Of a stretch of DNA of 64,000 bases, positions 13,311-24,010 are shown one piece after another. The notes under the pieces were generated by a model, which worked only from the letters and a program-made list of their open reading frames with translations, had not been told where the DNA came from and did not search any database. Every line of letters begins with the position of its first letter. Position 1 is the first letter of the stretch. The DNA comes from Selaginella moellendorffii (Eukaryota > Streptophyta > Lycopodiopsida > Selaginellales > Selaginellaceae), in the NCBI RefSeq assembly GCF_000143415.4, contig NW_003314267.1, forward strand, positions 420,908 through 484,907, in the 5' to 3' direction. Position numbers and translations under genes: made by a program.

Positions 13311-15195
13311 TCATCTTCTTCGGTGCTTTGACGACTCCCTTCTGTCCCTGCTAGAATGGGAATCACTCCGGTCAGCGTCACTTTCCCACTTGTTACTTCG
13401 GTCTTTGCTCGTATACCTCTCACTTGATCTCGCGCGATCCCTGGAATGTTTCCCCGTATCCCTCGAGTAGTTTTTCTTATCCCTGTAATCATATTTGCTC
13501 CTGTTCTTCTCGTGCGTCTGTGCGTGGTCTGCCCCACCATCTCTGGTTGACTCTGGCTTGCGAGAGGATTGGCCTTTGAAAGAGCCAATTCCCCCGGCTA
13601 CAACGATTTGCTCCATGTGGCTTTCAATGATATCCCGCAAGACCTTCACGTTCGAGATCATGAGAGAAAAAACTGAAGGCGAAATTAAAGTGTCGGATAC
13701 GCACCTGAGATGCTGATCTTCGCACTTTCTTGCCTTTATAGGACATACGCCTTCGCTTATAATCTCTCTCGTCCGCTAGAAGCTCCTCCTTCGTCTTTGA
13801 CTTTGAGGAATCCTGGAGGATCTCAAAAAGTTATACAGGAAAAAAAAAAAAAGGACTCAGCAAACAATGATATACCTCGGCCTGTGAACGCTGCCAACCG
13901 AGACCATCGTGCTCCAAAAGTGGTCTATATTCTGATCGCTGCGGACGCTCTTCAGCAGCCTTGCTCACCAGAACGTCGTAGTCATCTAAGCTGCAAAGAC
14001 GAAGTAGCTCATTACGATTACCAAGTACAAGTATATCAGCTACTCACCATCTCGCATTCGTCAAGGTGCTCATATACACCCGAGCTCTCAAATAACATTC
14101 CAGAGCTGTCCGTTCTTGCAAAGCCTCGACGACGGGTTCGACGTCACAGCGTGCTAGCTGTCTACCATCCTCATCGTTATGCTGCTGTTCGGAACTAGAA
14201 AGCTTGTCAAGAGCCGAGTGCCGAGCAGACAATATTAGGAGATTCTGTAGCAGTCCCAGGATAAAGGCCCCAGCAGCTGGTCGTTGATACAAACAAAACA
14301 GTTGAGATATCAGCCAATTCCCAGACTCAAGCAGCACAGGACAGTTGAGTTGACTCACTTTGTGTCTCGAGATCCGGTCACCATTCCACGTACCAAGCGC
14401 TTCTCTTTTGATGGACGCCAAGAACAGCGTCACCAGTCCAGAAAGATGATGAGCCAGGACGGGATCCAACACTACTCCATGCCGAACGGAGTTTAGAAGT
14501 AGCCAGCCTGCGATCCTCTCCTTGTCAATCTTCATTCCTAAGATCGATATCAAAACGTTCCACGAGTAACTCCGAGGGAGAGATGTCCAGCTCTTCACCT
14601 CCTCTTGCAAAAGCCAGCACTGAGAAGGCAAAAGAGTATCCAACTGTTCTAGCGTCGGTAGCTTCTGTCGATCATCCTCAAGCTCTAGTTTGATACAGTC
14701 GGGCAAATCTGGAAAACCAGCCTGCTGTTGATGGGAGAGAGGTTGATCGGCCGAGACGGGACCAGGAGCATCCCTGTACCAAAACTTTGTCCCAGAAGGA
14801 TCAAAGAAAATCTTCTCTTTGGTCTCTTCCTGCGTTACTCCCGGTGGCTCTGGCTGCTGTTCCAACGGCACTTCCTTGCGTAAGTACCTGAGAGACGCGA
14901 CGAGACTAGCAGCCTCTTCGTCCAATCCAAGCGGCGAAGCAGGACACCGGAGCGAGTGCTGGAGAAGCGCCCTGGCGGGCATGGTGTGGCGGTAATCGAA
15001 AGGACACTGAAGAAGCACCGAGCCCGGACTGGAGGATCTGGAACCGGCTAGATCCACAGCGCCTTGGATGTCTTTCAGGATAGCTTCCGCCCGGGAGCAA
15101 AATCCGCTAATCGATTCCTTGTCATGATCTTCAGGCGTGTGAAGCGGTGGAGCTGGAATGGAGAATTCCATCCCCTGTGGAACCTGGCCCTGCAT
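13311..15195 (-). CDS. SNRNP48: U11/U12 snRNP 48 kDa protein (minor spliceosome)
   Basis: Four exons on the minus strand: 15195-14048, 13990-13876, 13812-13705, 13643-13311, giving 567 residues. The diagnostic feature is a CHHC zinc finger with C64, H70, H80 and C84 (spacing C-x5-H-x9-H-x3-C) in CPFDYRHTMPARALLQHSLR, the module that in U11-48K contacts the 5' splice site of U12-type introns. The central part holds a helical region typical of plant members, then the conserved ERDYKRRRMSYKGKK segment, and the tail is rich in Arg, Ser and Asp. It is a component of the U11/U12 di-snRNP in the nucleus. The plant protein is longer than the human one. The last acceptor was chosen because the alternative upstream AG gives an immediate stop. 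Confidence 0.9.
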
Positions 15196-15634
15196 TACCT
15201 GTTCTGGCGCGCCATTCCTGCTCTCGCCAAGAACCCTAGAACGCTTAAGCCCTAGGCGGGAGTTTACTGATGAATTATGGAACGGAATCCGTGGCGTTTC
15301 TTACATCAACGGCCTGGATTCATTCCATTTGAACTTCCTTCCAGTAGTGCGCCTAGGGTTTTTAGCTCCAGTGGACAGCAGCGTCTTCTCCGGCGACAAT
15401 CCCGCGGAGCTGCGGGCCGCCTGTGGTGAGTGATTGCTCAGCAGATTTGTCTCCTGGATCTCGCGAAATCGGCAAAGATCCAGGGATTTCTTCGCAATGC
15501 TGGCTCTAGATCTCGAGAGCGCCAATCCGGAAGCTAGCAGCGCCTCAAGAACGCAGCGATTGAAGCTGGGGAGCGTGAAATTCTGCTGCGCGGCATAGAT
15601 TCTGGAGAGATCTCTCAGCGGCGAGAAGGAAAGA
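15196..15634. promoter_or_regulatory. Shared upstream region of U11-48K and LRR gene
   Basis: The 439 bases between two divergent genes. A telo-box-like TAGGGTTT lies at 15354-15361 and a short CCCTAG motif near 15234 and 15250. Telo-boxes are common near transcription starts of plant housekeeping genes. No TATA box was found for either gene. Confidence 0.45.
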
Positions 15635-16444
15635 ATGCGGTTGGGAAGCATTCTAGTCTTGCTCACGGTGTGGAGATTTGCGCTGGGCCAGCCAGCGGGA
15701 GGAGACGATGCGCAATGCCTCCGCGGCCTCAAGATGGGATTTCAGGACGTCCAGCGCTCTCTCTTCTCGACGTGGAACGACTCGACTCTCCAGAATCCAT
15801 GCTTCAAGCAATCCTTCACTTCGCTCACGGGGGTCAATTGCAACGACAACAAGGTGGTCTCCATTTTCCTGGGGGGAAGAATGCTTGGCGGGACGATCTC
15901 TCCAGCGATCACCAATTGCTCCAACTTGAACACGCTGGATCTCTCGGACAACCAGCTCACAGGGGTCATTCCATCGCAGATCGGCCAGCTTAACATCCTC
16001 GCGAAGCTGAACTTGGCCAACAACAGGCTGGGTGGTGCCATCCCGGAGAGCTTGGCAAACTGCACGTACCTGAGCGTTTTGGATCTTCACAAAAACGCTC
16101 TCACCGGACAGATCCCTGTAAGTCTGGGGAGCCTCCAGCGGCTCAACAGCTTCGACGTTTCATACAACGATCTATCAGGTCCCATTCCTTACGCGCTCGC
16201 CAACACCTCGGCTGGGATACGTTTCAATGCGTCAGCTTTCGCCGGGAACAAGCACCTCTACGGGTATCCTTTGCCCGAGCCCAAGGCGAGGAACCTCTCC
16301 ATCCTTGGGATCGTGGGAATTGGTCTGGGGAGTGGGATGCTGAGCTTGATAGTGAGCTTCACGGCTGTGTGCATATGGCTGCGGCTGTCCGAGCAAAGGC
16401 TTGCAGCGGAGGAAGGGAAAATCTCACAGTTGATGCCGGAGTGA
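15635..16444 (+). CDS. LRR receptor-like protein without kinase (BIR-like ectodomain)
   Basis: Single-exon, 269 residues. A signal peptide (residues 1-18) is followed by an LRR N-terminal cap with paired Cys, about four to five plant-type LRRs (for example LNTLDLSDNQLTGVIPSQIG), a capping segment (FAGNKHLYGYPLP) and one membrane helix near residues 225-250. It then stops after a short charged cytoplasmic tail. The ectodomain resembles BAK1-interacting receptor-like (BIR) and related short LRR kinases, which normally continue into a kinase domain. Here the stop is clean, and only 263 bases separate it from a convergent gene, so no kinase can follow. It could be a receptor-like protein or decoy co-receptor, or a truncated kinase gene. 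Confidence 0.88.
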   Translation: MRLGSILVLLTVWRFALGQPAGGDDAQCLRGLKMGFQDVQRSLFSTWNDSTLQNPCFKQSFTSLTGVNCNDNKVVSIFLGGRMLGGTISPAITNCSNLNTLDLSDNQLTGVIPSQIGQLNILAKLNLANNRLGGAIPESLANCTYLSVLDLHKNALTGQIPVSLGSLQRLNSFDVSYNDLSGPIPYALANTSAGIRFNASAFAGNKHLYGYPLPEPKARNLSILGIVGIGLGSGMLSLIVSFTAVCIWLRLSEQRLAAEEGKISQLMPE

Positions 16445-16707
16445 GAGACCGATCAATTTCGAGGAGGAGAGAAGAAGCAAAGTAAAGTGGTAACAGTTCG
16501 AGTTTCATTCTATGTGGGACTGAAGCGGGTTGTGCAGGTCTAGCGAAGCTTAGAAGAAATCAATATCCTTGTCTGACAGATTTTTCAGAATAAGAAAAGT
16601 TAAGCTTTTTGTTCTGGATTCTCCGGCTCCGGTTTTGTTTCTTTATAGTTTGTCTCGTGCGGAGCTTGTTCGATACAGGTATGCAATGACGCTCTTTTCG
16701 ATTTTGT

Positions 16708-18483
16708 CTACTTTAACAACTTGTTTCCAGATCCCGAGTACGCGTTTGCGAGCAACGTGTACGCAGCGCATCGCTTTGGATCCAGCTCCACAATCTTCTC
16801 GGCAGCTCTCGCTCCCCGTTTCACGTCGTGATGGATTTTGCAAGCCGCCAGCAGCACCGTCCACGGCAGTCCGTCAGGCTCAAACGGCATTTCCAGTATC
16901 AGGTTCTCTGCGATGTCTGTTCTACCGCTCCGGCCTAAAACATCAACCATGCAGGCGTAGTGCTCGAAGATCGGCTCCAGGCCGTAGTCACCAACCATGG
17001 ACTGGAAGAAGCTCGTCCCGCATTCGAGCAGCCCGCCATGGCTACAAGCGTGAAGGACGTTGACGAACGCAATCTGGTTTGGCGTGAAAGCTTCCAGGCA
17101 CATCAGACGGAAGAAATCCACAGCGGCCTTTCCACGGCCGTTGTGAGCGTAAGCAGCAACCAGGGAAGCCCAGGTGATGCAGTTGTGATGAGAGATTTGG
17201 AGGAAGACAGCCTTGGAGGCCTCTGGAGCTCCACACTTTGCGTACATGGTGATCAAAGCAGTGGCGGCAGTGATGTCGACCGCGAAGCCGGCGTCCACCA
17301 TCAGAGTGTGGACGAGTTTTCCGTGTGCCAGAGAGTTCGTGCCAGTGCAAGCGCCGAGAACCGCTAGGAAGGTGATCTTCGTGGCCTCAACGCCCTCCAG
17401 GTCCATCGCTTTGAAGAGACCGAAGGCTTCCTTGCTGTGCCCCGACTGGACGTAGGCCGTGATGATGGAATTCCAAGACGAGGCGTTCCGGACGGACATG
17501 GAGAGGAATAGCTTCATGGCTTCTTCGATATGTCCTCGTCGGGCATAGGCAGCGACCATCGAGTTCCAGCAGACAACGTCCCGGTGTGGCATTTTCTCGA
17601 AGATGGCTCGAGCTTGGAGCATGATGCCGTGCTTGGCGAAGACGTTGAAGAGAGCAGTGGACAGGATTGTGTGTGACTCCCATCCCAGCTTGATGATTCT
17701 GGAGTGGATCTCTTGGGCTTTTTCTAGAGCTCCGAGGTTCTCACAGGCTTGGAGAGCGTGGATCAAAGTGATCTTGCTCGGCTCCTCGCCCATTTCATCA
17801 AACAGGTCCAGTGCTTCCTGGCTTTGGCCGCTGTGAACAAACGCTGCGATCATGGTGTTCCAGGTAACGACGTTTTTCTTTGGCATGCGGCTGAAAAGTT
17901 CCCTGGCTTCCTGCAGGTGCCCGTTCTGGGTGTATGCCAAGATGATGATGTTCCAAGAGAAGACGTTGGGCGATTTGAGGCCCTGGAAGACTGCCAAAGC
18001 TTCCTGGTGCTGGCCGCAGGCTCCATACATTTGGATGAGAAGATTGGCGAGGAATACGCTCTCGATCAGCCTGGTTTCCAGCAGAAGGTGGTGCAAGCGT
18101 TTGCCTCCTTCGAGTGCTTTGGTTGCTGTACACTGCCGAAGAAGCGTCTCGTAAGTTTTGATCTCATCTCTCTCAGTCCTTCCTAATCGTTGTTGCTGCT
18201 GCAGTTCTTCCAGACGATCCAGCTCTTTCTTGAGCTCTTGATTCACTTCCACACTGGTGCCGCTGCTCCTGGGACCGTCTTGATCTCTATAGATGGATCT
18301 CCTCGACAACCTCCGTGACTCACTGGCAGCCTGCCTCTCGGCCCTGTCCTCGAACTCTCTCTTCGTCAGTACCTCGACATAGCGGCTCAAACTCAAGTGC
18401 GGATCACAGCCAGCTCCATTCGGCACTGTCGACAGTGATCGTAAGATCCTTCTCATGGACAGATGCTCGCTCGTCACTGCCAC
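16708..18483 (-). CDS. PLS-type pentatricopeptide repeat protein
   Basis: Single-exon, 591 residues, organelle-targeted by family expectation. An N-terminal charged region (to about residue 105) precedes an array of P, L and S motifs, seen as repeats such as NVFSWNIIILAYTQNGHLQE and DVVCWNSMVAAYARRGHIEE. It ends with an E1-like segment (GLPWTVLLAACKIHHDVKRG) and stops without a DYW deaminase domain. PPR proteins bind organelle RNA sequence-specifically for editing, splicing or stability. An internal Met at 18456 gives the more typical Arg/Ser-rich presequence (MRRILRSLSTVPNG) and may be the true start. The 5' end faces and overlaps that of the next PPR gene. Confidence 0.92.
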   Translation of the reverse strand: MAVTSEHLSMRRILRSLSTVPNGAGCDPHLSLSRYVEVLTKREFEDRAERQAASESRRLSRRSIYRDQDGPRSSGTSVEVNQELKKELDRLEELQQQQRLGRTERDEIKTYETLLRQCTATKALEGGKRLHHLLLETRLIESVFLANLLIQMYGACGQHQEALAVFQGLKSPNVFSWNIIILAYTQNGHLQEARELFSRMPKKNVVTWNTMIAAFVHSGQSQEALDLFDEMGEEPSKITLIHALQACENLGALEKAQEIHSRIIKLGWESHTILSTALFNVFAKHGIMLQARAIFEKMPHRDVVCWNSMVAAYARRGHIEEAMKLFLSMSVRNASSWNSIITAYVQSGHSKEAFGLFKAMDLEGVEATKITFLAVLGACTGTNSLAHGKLVHTLMVDAGFAVDITAATALITMYAKCGAPEASKAVFLQISHHNCITWASLVAAYAHNGRGKAAVDFFRLMCLEAFTPNQIAFVNVLHACSHGGLLECGTSFFQSMVGDYGLEPIFEHYACMVDVLGRSGRTDIAENLILEMPFEPDGLPWTVLLAACKIHHDVKRGARAAEKIVELDPKRCAAYTLLANAYSGSGNKLLK

Positions 18484-20406
18484 TCTGTGCTAAGATCCAT
18501 CAGCTCCGCCTCGCGGGATCTTCCAGACATCGAAAACTACGCGTCACTCCTAAGATCTTGCAAGAACTTAGCCAGAGGCAAGCAACTCCACGCTCACTTA
18601 GGAACTTTCGAGGCCGACACCAGCACTTACCTTGGAAATCTCCTCGTCAACATGTATGGTAGCTGTGGCAGCGTCTCCGATGCCCAAGCAGCGTTTGATC
18701 GGATCGAGGAGACGAACGTTTACTCATGGAACATTTTGGTAGCGGCGTATGCCCAGGCTGGGCATATGCCCGAGGCAAGGCAAATCTTCGAGGCAGCGCC
18801 GGCCAGGAACGTAGTAACTTGGAACACGGTCATGACAGGGTATGCTCAACAGGGATATAGCGACGTGACAGTGGAACTCTTTGAGAGGTTCCTGGATAGT
18901 GGTATCAGGCCGACTGGGGTGACGTTCCTGGCAGCTTTGGAAGCTTGCTCGGCTCCCGGGTTGCTGGAGACAGGGAGGAGAATTCACGACAAGATCGCGA
19001 GGCTTGGGCTTGCGGCAGAAGTGAAGATCCAGACAGCGCTGGTAAACATGTACGCTAAGTGTGGGAGTTTGGAGCTTGCTGTGGAGGTTTATCGCGAGAT
19101 CCCAGACGAAGCCAAGGTGGTGGAAGTGAGAAACGCGATGCTGAGCGGGTATGCCCAGAACGGCCATGTCGACGAAGCAAGAAGAGTCTTCGACGAGATG
19201 GAGGAGAGAAGTTTGGTGTCGTGGAACGCCATGGTGGCCGGCTATGCCCAGAACGGGCATTCCGCGGAGGCTCTCCGGTTCTTCCACGCCATGCTCCTCG
19301 ACGGTGGCGTGAAGCCGAGCTCCGTCACCATCGCCAGCGTCTTGGAAGCGTGCACGACAGCAAGCCGAGCCCGACGCCTACACTCACTCATCTCCGAATC
19401 CAGCAACCTCTCGGACGACTTACGGGTGGTCACAGCTCTCACCAACGCGTATGGTAGGTGTGGACTCCCCGGCGAGGCCCGGGAGCTCTTCAACAGATCG
19501 AGCAGCAGGGACGTGGTGCTGTGGACGACCATGATCACGGCGTATGCCCAAAACGGGTATATCACCCAGGCAAGAGAGCTCTTCGAGGAAGCACCGAGCA
19601 AGAACGTTGTTTCCTGGACGACGATGATCACAGGCTATGCCCAAGCGGGCTATCCCCGAGAGGCGCTACAGATGCTGCGAAGGATGGATGTGGAAGGCGT
19701 CCAGCCCAACCGGGTGACGCTCGTCTGCGTGATCGAGGCTTGTTCCGACGTTGCGGCCCTGGCTGAGGGAAAGATGGTCTACTCCGAGATCGCCGGCTAT
19801 GGCGATAGGATGGACACCGTGGTTGCGAACGCGCTGCTCAATCTCCACGGGAAGTGTGGCTGCGTCGCGGAGGCCTGGGAAGTGTTCGCAAATCTCCGGG
19901 AGCGCAGCACCACGTCGTGGACCGCGATGATCACGACGTATGCGCAGAACGGGCATCCCTTGCGAGCGCTGGAGTTGCTCAAGCAGATGGTGGTGGAGGG
20001 GTTCGCTCCAAACGAGATCACCTACGTGAGCGTGCTCTCGGCGTGCGGCCACGTCGGGGATTTGCGGCGGGCGTGCGAGAACTTCGCGATCATGGTCGGC
20101 GACTTTGGGGTGGAGCCGGCGCACTACCACTACATGTGTGTGATGGATGCGCTGGGACGAGCCGGGCAGCTTTGCCGCGCGGAGGAGCTCCTCCACAGCA
20201 TGCCGTTTGAGCCGGACGATATTGCGTGCTCCAGCATCCTGGGCGCTTGTGGGGTTCACAGCGATCGGAGCACGGCTGCCAGGATCGCAGGGATCGCGGG
20301 TCAGGATGATGATTTTGCTGCTTCCTCTGTGCCTTATGTTCTTCTCTCGAATCTCTTCGGCTGTGATGAGCGTGTTGGATCTGCAATGAGAGCTGCACCA
20401 GTGTGA
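18463..20406 (+). CDS. PLS-type pentatricopeptide repeat protein
   Basis: Single-exon, 647 residues. The short N-terminus (MLARHCHSVLRSISSASRDL) looks like an organelle presequence. PPR motifs follow throughout, with many S-type units such as NVYSWNILVAAYAQAGHMPE and SLVSWNAMVAGYAQNGHSAE. It ends with an E-like region (IACSSILGACGVHSDR) and a short tail, with no DYW deaminase domain. The likely role is organelle RNA binding; editing would need a deaminase in trans. The start codon is 21 bases inside the longest reading frame of the opposite-strand PPR gene, or 7 bases from its alternative start. Confidence 0.92.
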   Translation: MLARHCHSVLRSISSASRDLPDIENYASLLRSCKNLARGKQLHAHLGTFEADTSTYLGNLLVNMYGSCGSVSDAQAAFDRIEETNVYSWNILVAAYAQAGHMPEARQIFEAAPARNVVTWNTVMTGYAQQGYSDVTVELFERFLDSGIRPTGVTFLAALEACSAPGLLETGRRIHDKIARLGLAAEVKIQTALVNMYAKCGSLELAVEVYREIPDEAKVVEVRNAMLSGYAQNGHVDEARRVFDEMEERSLVSWNAMVAGYAQNGHSAEALRFFHAMLLDGGVKPSSVTIASVLEACTTASRARRLHSLISESSNLSDDLRVVTALTNAYGRCGLPGEARELFNRSSSRDVVLWTTMITAYAQNGYITQARELFEEAPSKNVVSWTTMITGYAQAGYPREALQMLRRMDVEGVQPNRVTLVCVIEACSDVAALAEGKMVYSEIAGYGDRMDTVVANALLNLHGKCGCVAEAWEVFANLRERSTTSWTAMITTYAQNGHPLRALELLKQMVVEGFAPNEITYVSVLSACGHVGDLRRACENFAIMVGDFGVEPAHYHYMCVMDALGRAGQLCRAEELLHSMPFEPDDIACSSILGACGVHSDRSTAARIAGIAGQDDDFAASSVPYVLLSNLFGCDERVGSAMRAAPV

Positions 20407-20718
20407 TCTGACGCGCTTGCTTTTGCGGACCCGTGGTTGGATTTTGGCCTCGGTTTGAACAGCCTCGCCGGTGGCGGCGGCGAGGCTGCTTCAGTGAGGC
20501 CGCTAAGAACCCTAAAATGCAGTCGTGTTTTTACTTTTGAAAACCTAAATTACTCCGCCGCTCCCTCCAATCCAGCCGTCATGGAATACAAGGCAGCTGT
20601 AGTGTTCTTTCCAGGAAGGATTGAGTCCCAAAGCGTGGATGCATCGGGCTTGATCCCTATCGAGCGCGTCTACCAATCCCGCGGGGGCGAAGGATTCGAT
20701 CACGGTGTTCCACGCAGC
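20407..20718. other. Convergent 3' region
   Basis: The 312 bases between the ends of the PPR gene and the opposite-strand protease-like gene. It contains a GC-rich GGCGGCGG stretch and telo-like ACCCTAAA at about 20508, but no gene. It is probably the two 3' untranslated regions. Confidence 0.4.
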
Positions 20719-22055
20719 TTAACCGAACAATTGTACCATCTGCTTTGCAGTAGTTCTTGTGCTGCACGGAAGTGTGTAAGTTGACTGACAAGGATCATTA
20801 TAGTAGGAACATACCCTCCATTCAATAGCTGGGAAGCTAATCTTGCCTTCGACGGTATTGTAGTACACCAAGCAATTCACCTCCACCCCGGCCCTGCAAT
20901 CTGCTGACAAACAAAATCACTCCAAGTGCCTCAACAAGCTTGCTTACCTTTGGCGATGGATTCCGGCACTCCTTCCAAGAAGCGCCCAAAGTCTCCCTTG
21001 GTGATGGGAAACTTGTATGGCAGCTTCAGTCTCTTGGACCTCCTCTTGTCATTCCTGAGCTTCCCAAATCCCACCACCACGCCCGTCAAGCTACCCCTGG
21101 GAGTCATCACTGGCGCTCCACACTCGATCCTGGCCCCGTCGTATGGCAACATGATATGACGGTAAGGAGGGAATTGACAGCTCGTCTCGTACTCCAAGAG
21201 ATCGTCAAATCGTCCGCCATCGCCTCCCACCGATGTTCCGGCCACGAGCAGCGGCTTCTTGTTCCCGTCATGGTCCCACGACGCCGACACCACCTTCACC
21301 CACGGCCCTGGCATCGGCGCGACCACCGCGCAGGCCGAGAAGCTCTGGGAGCATCCCTGCGCGGGAGTTAAAACTCCCACTCCGCCCGCCACCTCTGCTA
21401 CGCACTCGTATCGCCTCCCGTCCACGCACACAACGTAGCGCTTGCCATCGGATTCCTCCTCCGCCTTCTTCTTCATGCAAGCGTAGCTCGTGACGCAAGT
21501 TCCATCCGGCCTCACCAGCGTCACCATTCCACACCTGTTTGTGGCGTCGAGCTCCTCGTCGTCCTGGCGACCCACGCGATAGAACCAGCCGATGAACTTG
21601 CTCGCCTCGGCCTCGAGCACCCGGATATCGTCGGCTGCTTCCCTTACCCGGTTGTGGTAAGCGTGGATAGCTCCCTCGGCCTTGAAGAACACCTGGCGGA
21701 ACTCTTCGTCCAGCTGCCGCGATGCTTCGAGCCGCTTGCGGCTCATCTCTGCCCAATTTGGTATTTGTATTTCTTCTTCTTCTTGAGCGATGATGATCGT
21801 CCCAATGATGGGCATGGCTGCGTCTTTGGAGCTGCCATCGCCCAGGCCACTCCTGACTGCCGTCTGCCGGATGGATTCCACGTCGAAGATGGAGGTTCCA
21901 GTTGCATCCGCGAGCAGCACATCGTCGCCAATACACAGAGTCGCGGGATCCAGCTTCCAAAACGCAGCGATAGCCCTTACCGGCAGCTTGGTTCCATCGC
22001 CCACGAGGCCAAAACGTCTTGCCTCCTGCTCGGCATGCTTCAACCACAGGCCCAT
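20719..22055 (-). CDS. Protein with degenerate trypsin-like protease region
   Basis: Three exons on the minus strand: 22055-20948, 20903-20815, 20739-20719, giving 405 residues; the last junction is the least certain. The N-terminal half is helical and charged. The C-terminal half has features resembling a chymotrypsin-fold protease: VTLVRPDGTCVTSYACMKKK where a catalytic His strand would be, but without the His, and IECGAPVMTPRGSLTGVVVG where GDSGGP would be, with Cys in the Ser position. This suggests a non-catalytic or altered protease fold. The family is not recognised. A decayed copy of its 3' part lies at 38150-38290, with Asn instead of the Cys. Confidence 0.7.
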
Positions 22056-23089
22056 TCTATACCCTAGGCTAACCTTTCTATGCTAGAAAATTCCAGGTTG
22101 TTTAGATCTCTGTCACCTTTCAATGCTCTTCCTTCCACCGCCGCCTCGTCCAATGCTGGGACAGGGAATCTCTCCTCGGATTGGAGATCCGCCATCTGGC
22201 GCTCCGAAGAACAGTCGCTCGGCCGCGCCCAAATATCCACCCTGAATGCTGGCACATCAGAAACTTGTTCGCTCCAGGGCCGAGGGCGTTGCGCGTCGAT
22301 GGCGGTGGAGGCTAGAAAGAAGGAAGAATCACGCGATCAAGGATGGATAGGGAGAATCTCGAAAACGAGCCGGACGAGTCATTCGCTTGACGATTAAAAC
22401 GGTACCTTCCCATGGATGATATTGTCACGCCATTTGCCATCTCCACCGATGGAAAGAAACTGACCAGCATACATTTGTTGCGATCTTTCTCTCGGGATAA
22501 ACTCGGACGCCGTTCTACACGCCTCCAACACGATCCTCATCCTTAGAACGCCGGTGTTAAGGCACTGTCATAAGGTAACGGTATTCACCTTGTTTGCTTC
22601 GTGTTTGTTTGCCTGTGCTTGCCGGATTTCTCGAGCTCGACCAGGCTGCCGAGGCTCGTTTGATCCGGACTGCGCCCATGCACTCGCGGTATCTCCTGAT
22701 CACTCGTAGAAGCGGTTGGAAGCCTTAGGTTTGCTGCGCCCGATAGCAGCAGAACCGAATGGTGGCAAATGAACGAAGTAGGTTGTGTGGTGGGCTCGGG
22801 TGTTGGATCGCCATGGAACCATTCAGATTTGAGTCTTTCTTGATAAGCCGACTGATCATGTGAGGTTTCTTACAATTGTCATCGTCTTCTACAGGGCCAA
22901 ACGACTTTGTTTGACGATGAAACTACTGAGTTCTCTGAGAGACGTTTAAAATGGAAAAATTCTTGTGATAGATTTTCAGCAACACGAATATGTCGATTCC
23001 TGAAACACATGCATTCTCTCTTAAAGATAGCTAAGGGGAATACAAAGAAGATACCGCTCGGGCGCTCCTTCTCTTCTTGCTCTCGGGCA
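22056..23089. other. Intergenic, no supported gene
   Basis: About 1 kb containing the upstream region of the minus-strand protease-like gene and the approach to a PPR pseudogene. Short frames exist on both strands, but none has a recognised domain, splice structure or start context. Confidence 0.4.
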
Positions 23090-24010
23090 ATGGCATCACT
23101 AGAATTGTTTAGGGTTCTTCGAGCAGTGCAGAGCTTTCTAGCATTTGCCATCCAGCCGCCAGATTTCTCTCGAAATCAGGTAAGCGAGCTTCCGCAAGAG
23201 GATTCCAAAAATTTCTTCCCAGTAGCTCGAGAGCATCGATCTAGTGATGTTTTTGTCAGAAACACGTTGGTGGATATGTACACTAAGTGTGGGATGGCCG
23301 ATGTTCGCAGAGCTTTTGAGAAGATCATGGCTCCAAACACGGTCTCCTGGAACGCTCTAGCGCAACAAACCTCGAAGAAGTGGCCTTTGAGGTTTTCTCT
23401 CGATTTCTCTCGACTCGGCTCCAACCGGATCATTGTGGCAGTTCTCAAGGCTGGCAGTAGAAAGAAGTGGCTGCTCCACTGGATGACAGGCTCGTCAAAG
23501 CTTTTTCTTTGGAGAAAGGCATGGCTGTTCATGCCTCGGCGGCGAGAAGAGGACTTGACACCAGCCTGTTCGTGGTCAGCATGCGTACTCCAAGTGTGGG
23601 AGCCCAGAGGATCTACGACAAACTGGAGTCATGCAACGTCGTTCTTTGGCGGTCTTAGCTCTGTAAACAGCTTCCGTTCCAGATCTTCTTCGCGCGTATC
23701 CCAGCATGAATGCTGTCCAGAGCGAGAAACTGCCGACCAAATGCTCGGAGCTTTCTTGCTGCATCGAAAGCTTGCACTGGCCTCGCAGCGAAAGAAGAAA
23801 TCCAGCACCAATCAAGTTCAGATAAAATCTGTGGAGAAGGGGATGGCTGTGCACTCGGAAGCTATCAGGTATGGCTGCTGCCCTCACGAACAACTTGGTG
23901 GACATGTACTCAGGCCGGGCCTTCGACGGAATGGAGCAGTGTAACACGATTCTATGGACGGCACTCCTGGCGGGATACGTTGAAAATAGTGAAGGTGCGA
24001 GCTCTTTGAT
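23090..24010 (+). pseudogene. Decayed PPR gene
   Basis: PPR sequence is recognisable in pieces in different frames. A good motif run (VFVRNTLVDMYTKCGMADVR then NTVSWNALAQQ) lies near 23250-23370. Further PPR-like pieces follow after frameshifts: EKGMAVHASAARRGLDTSLF near 23514, NARSFLAASKACTGLAAKEE near 23740-23800 and another EKGMAVHSEA near 23835. No single frame covers a working array, and the 3' end merges into AT-rich DNA. It is a PPR copy inactivated by small indels. Confidence 0.8.
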
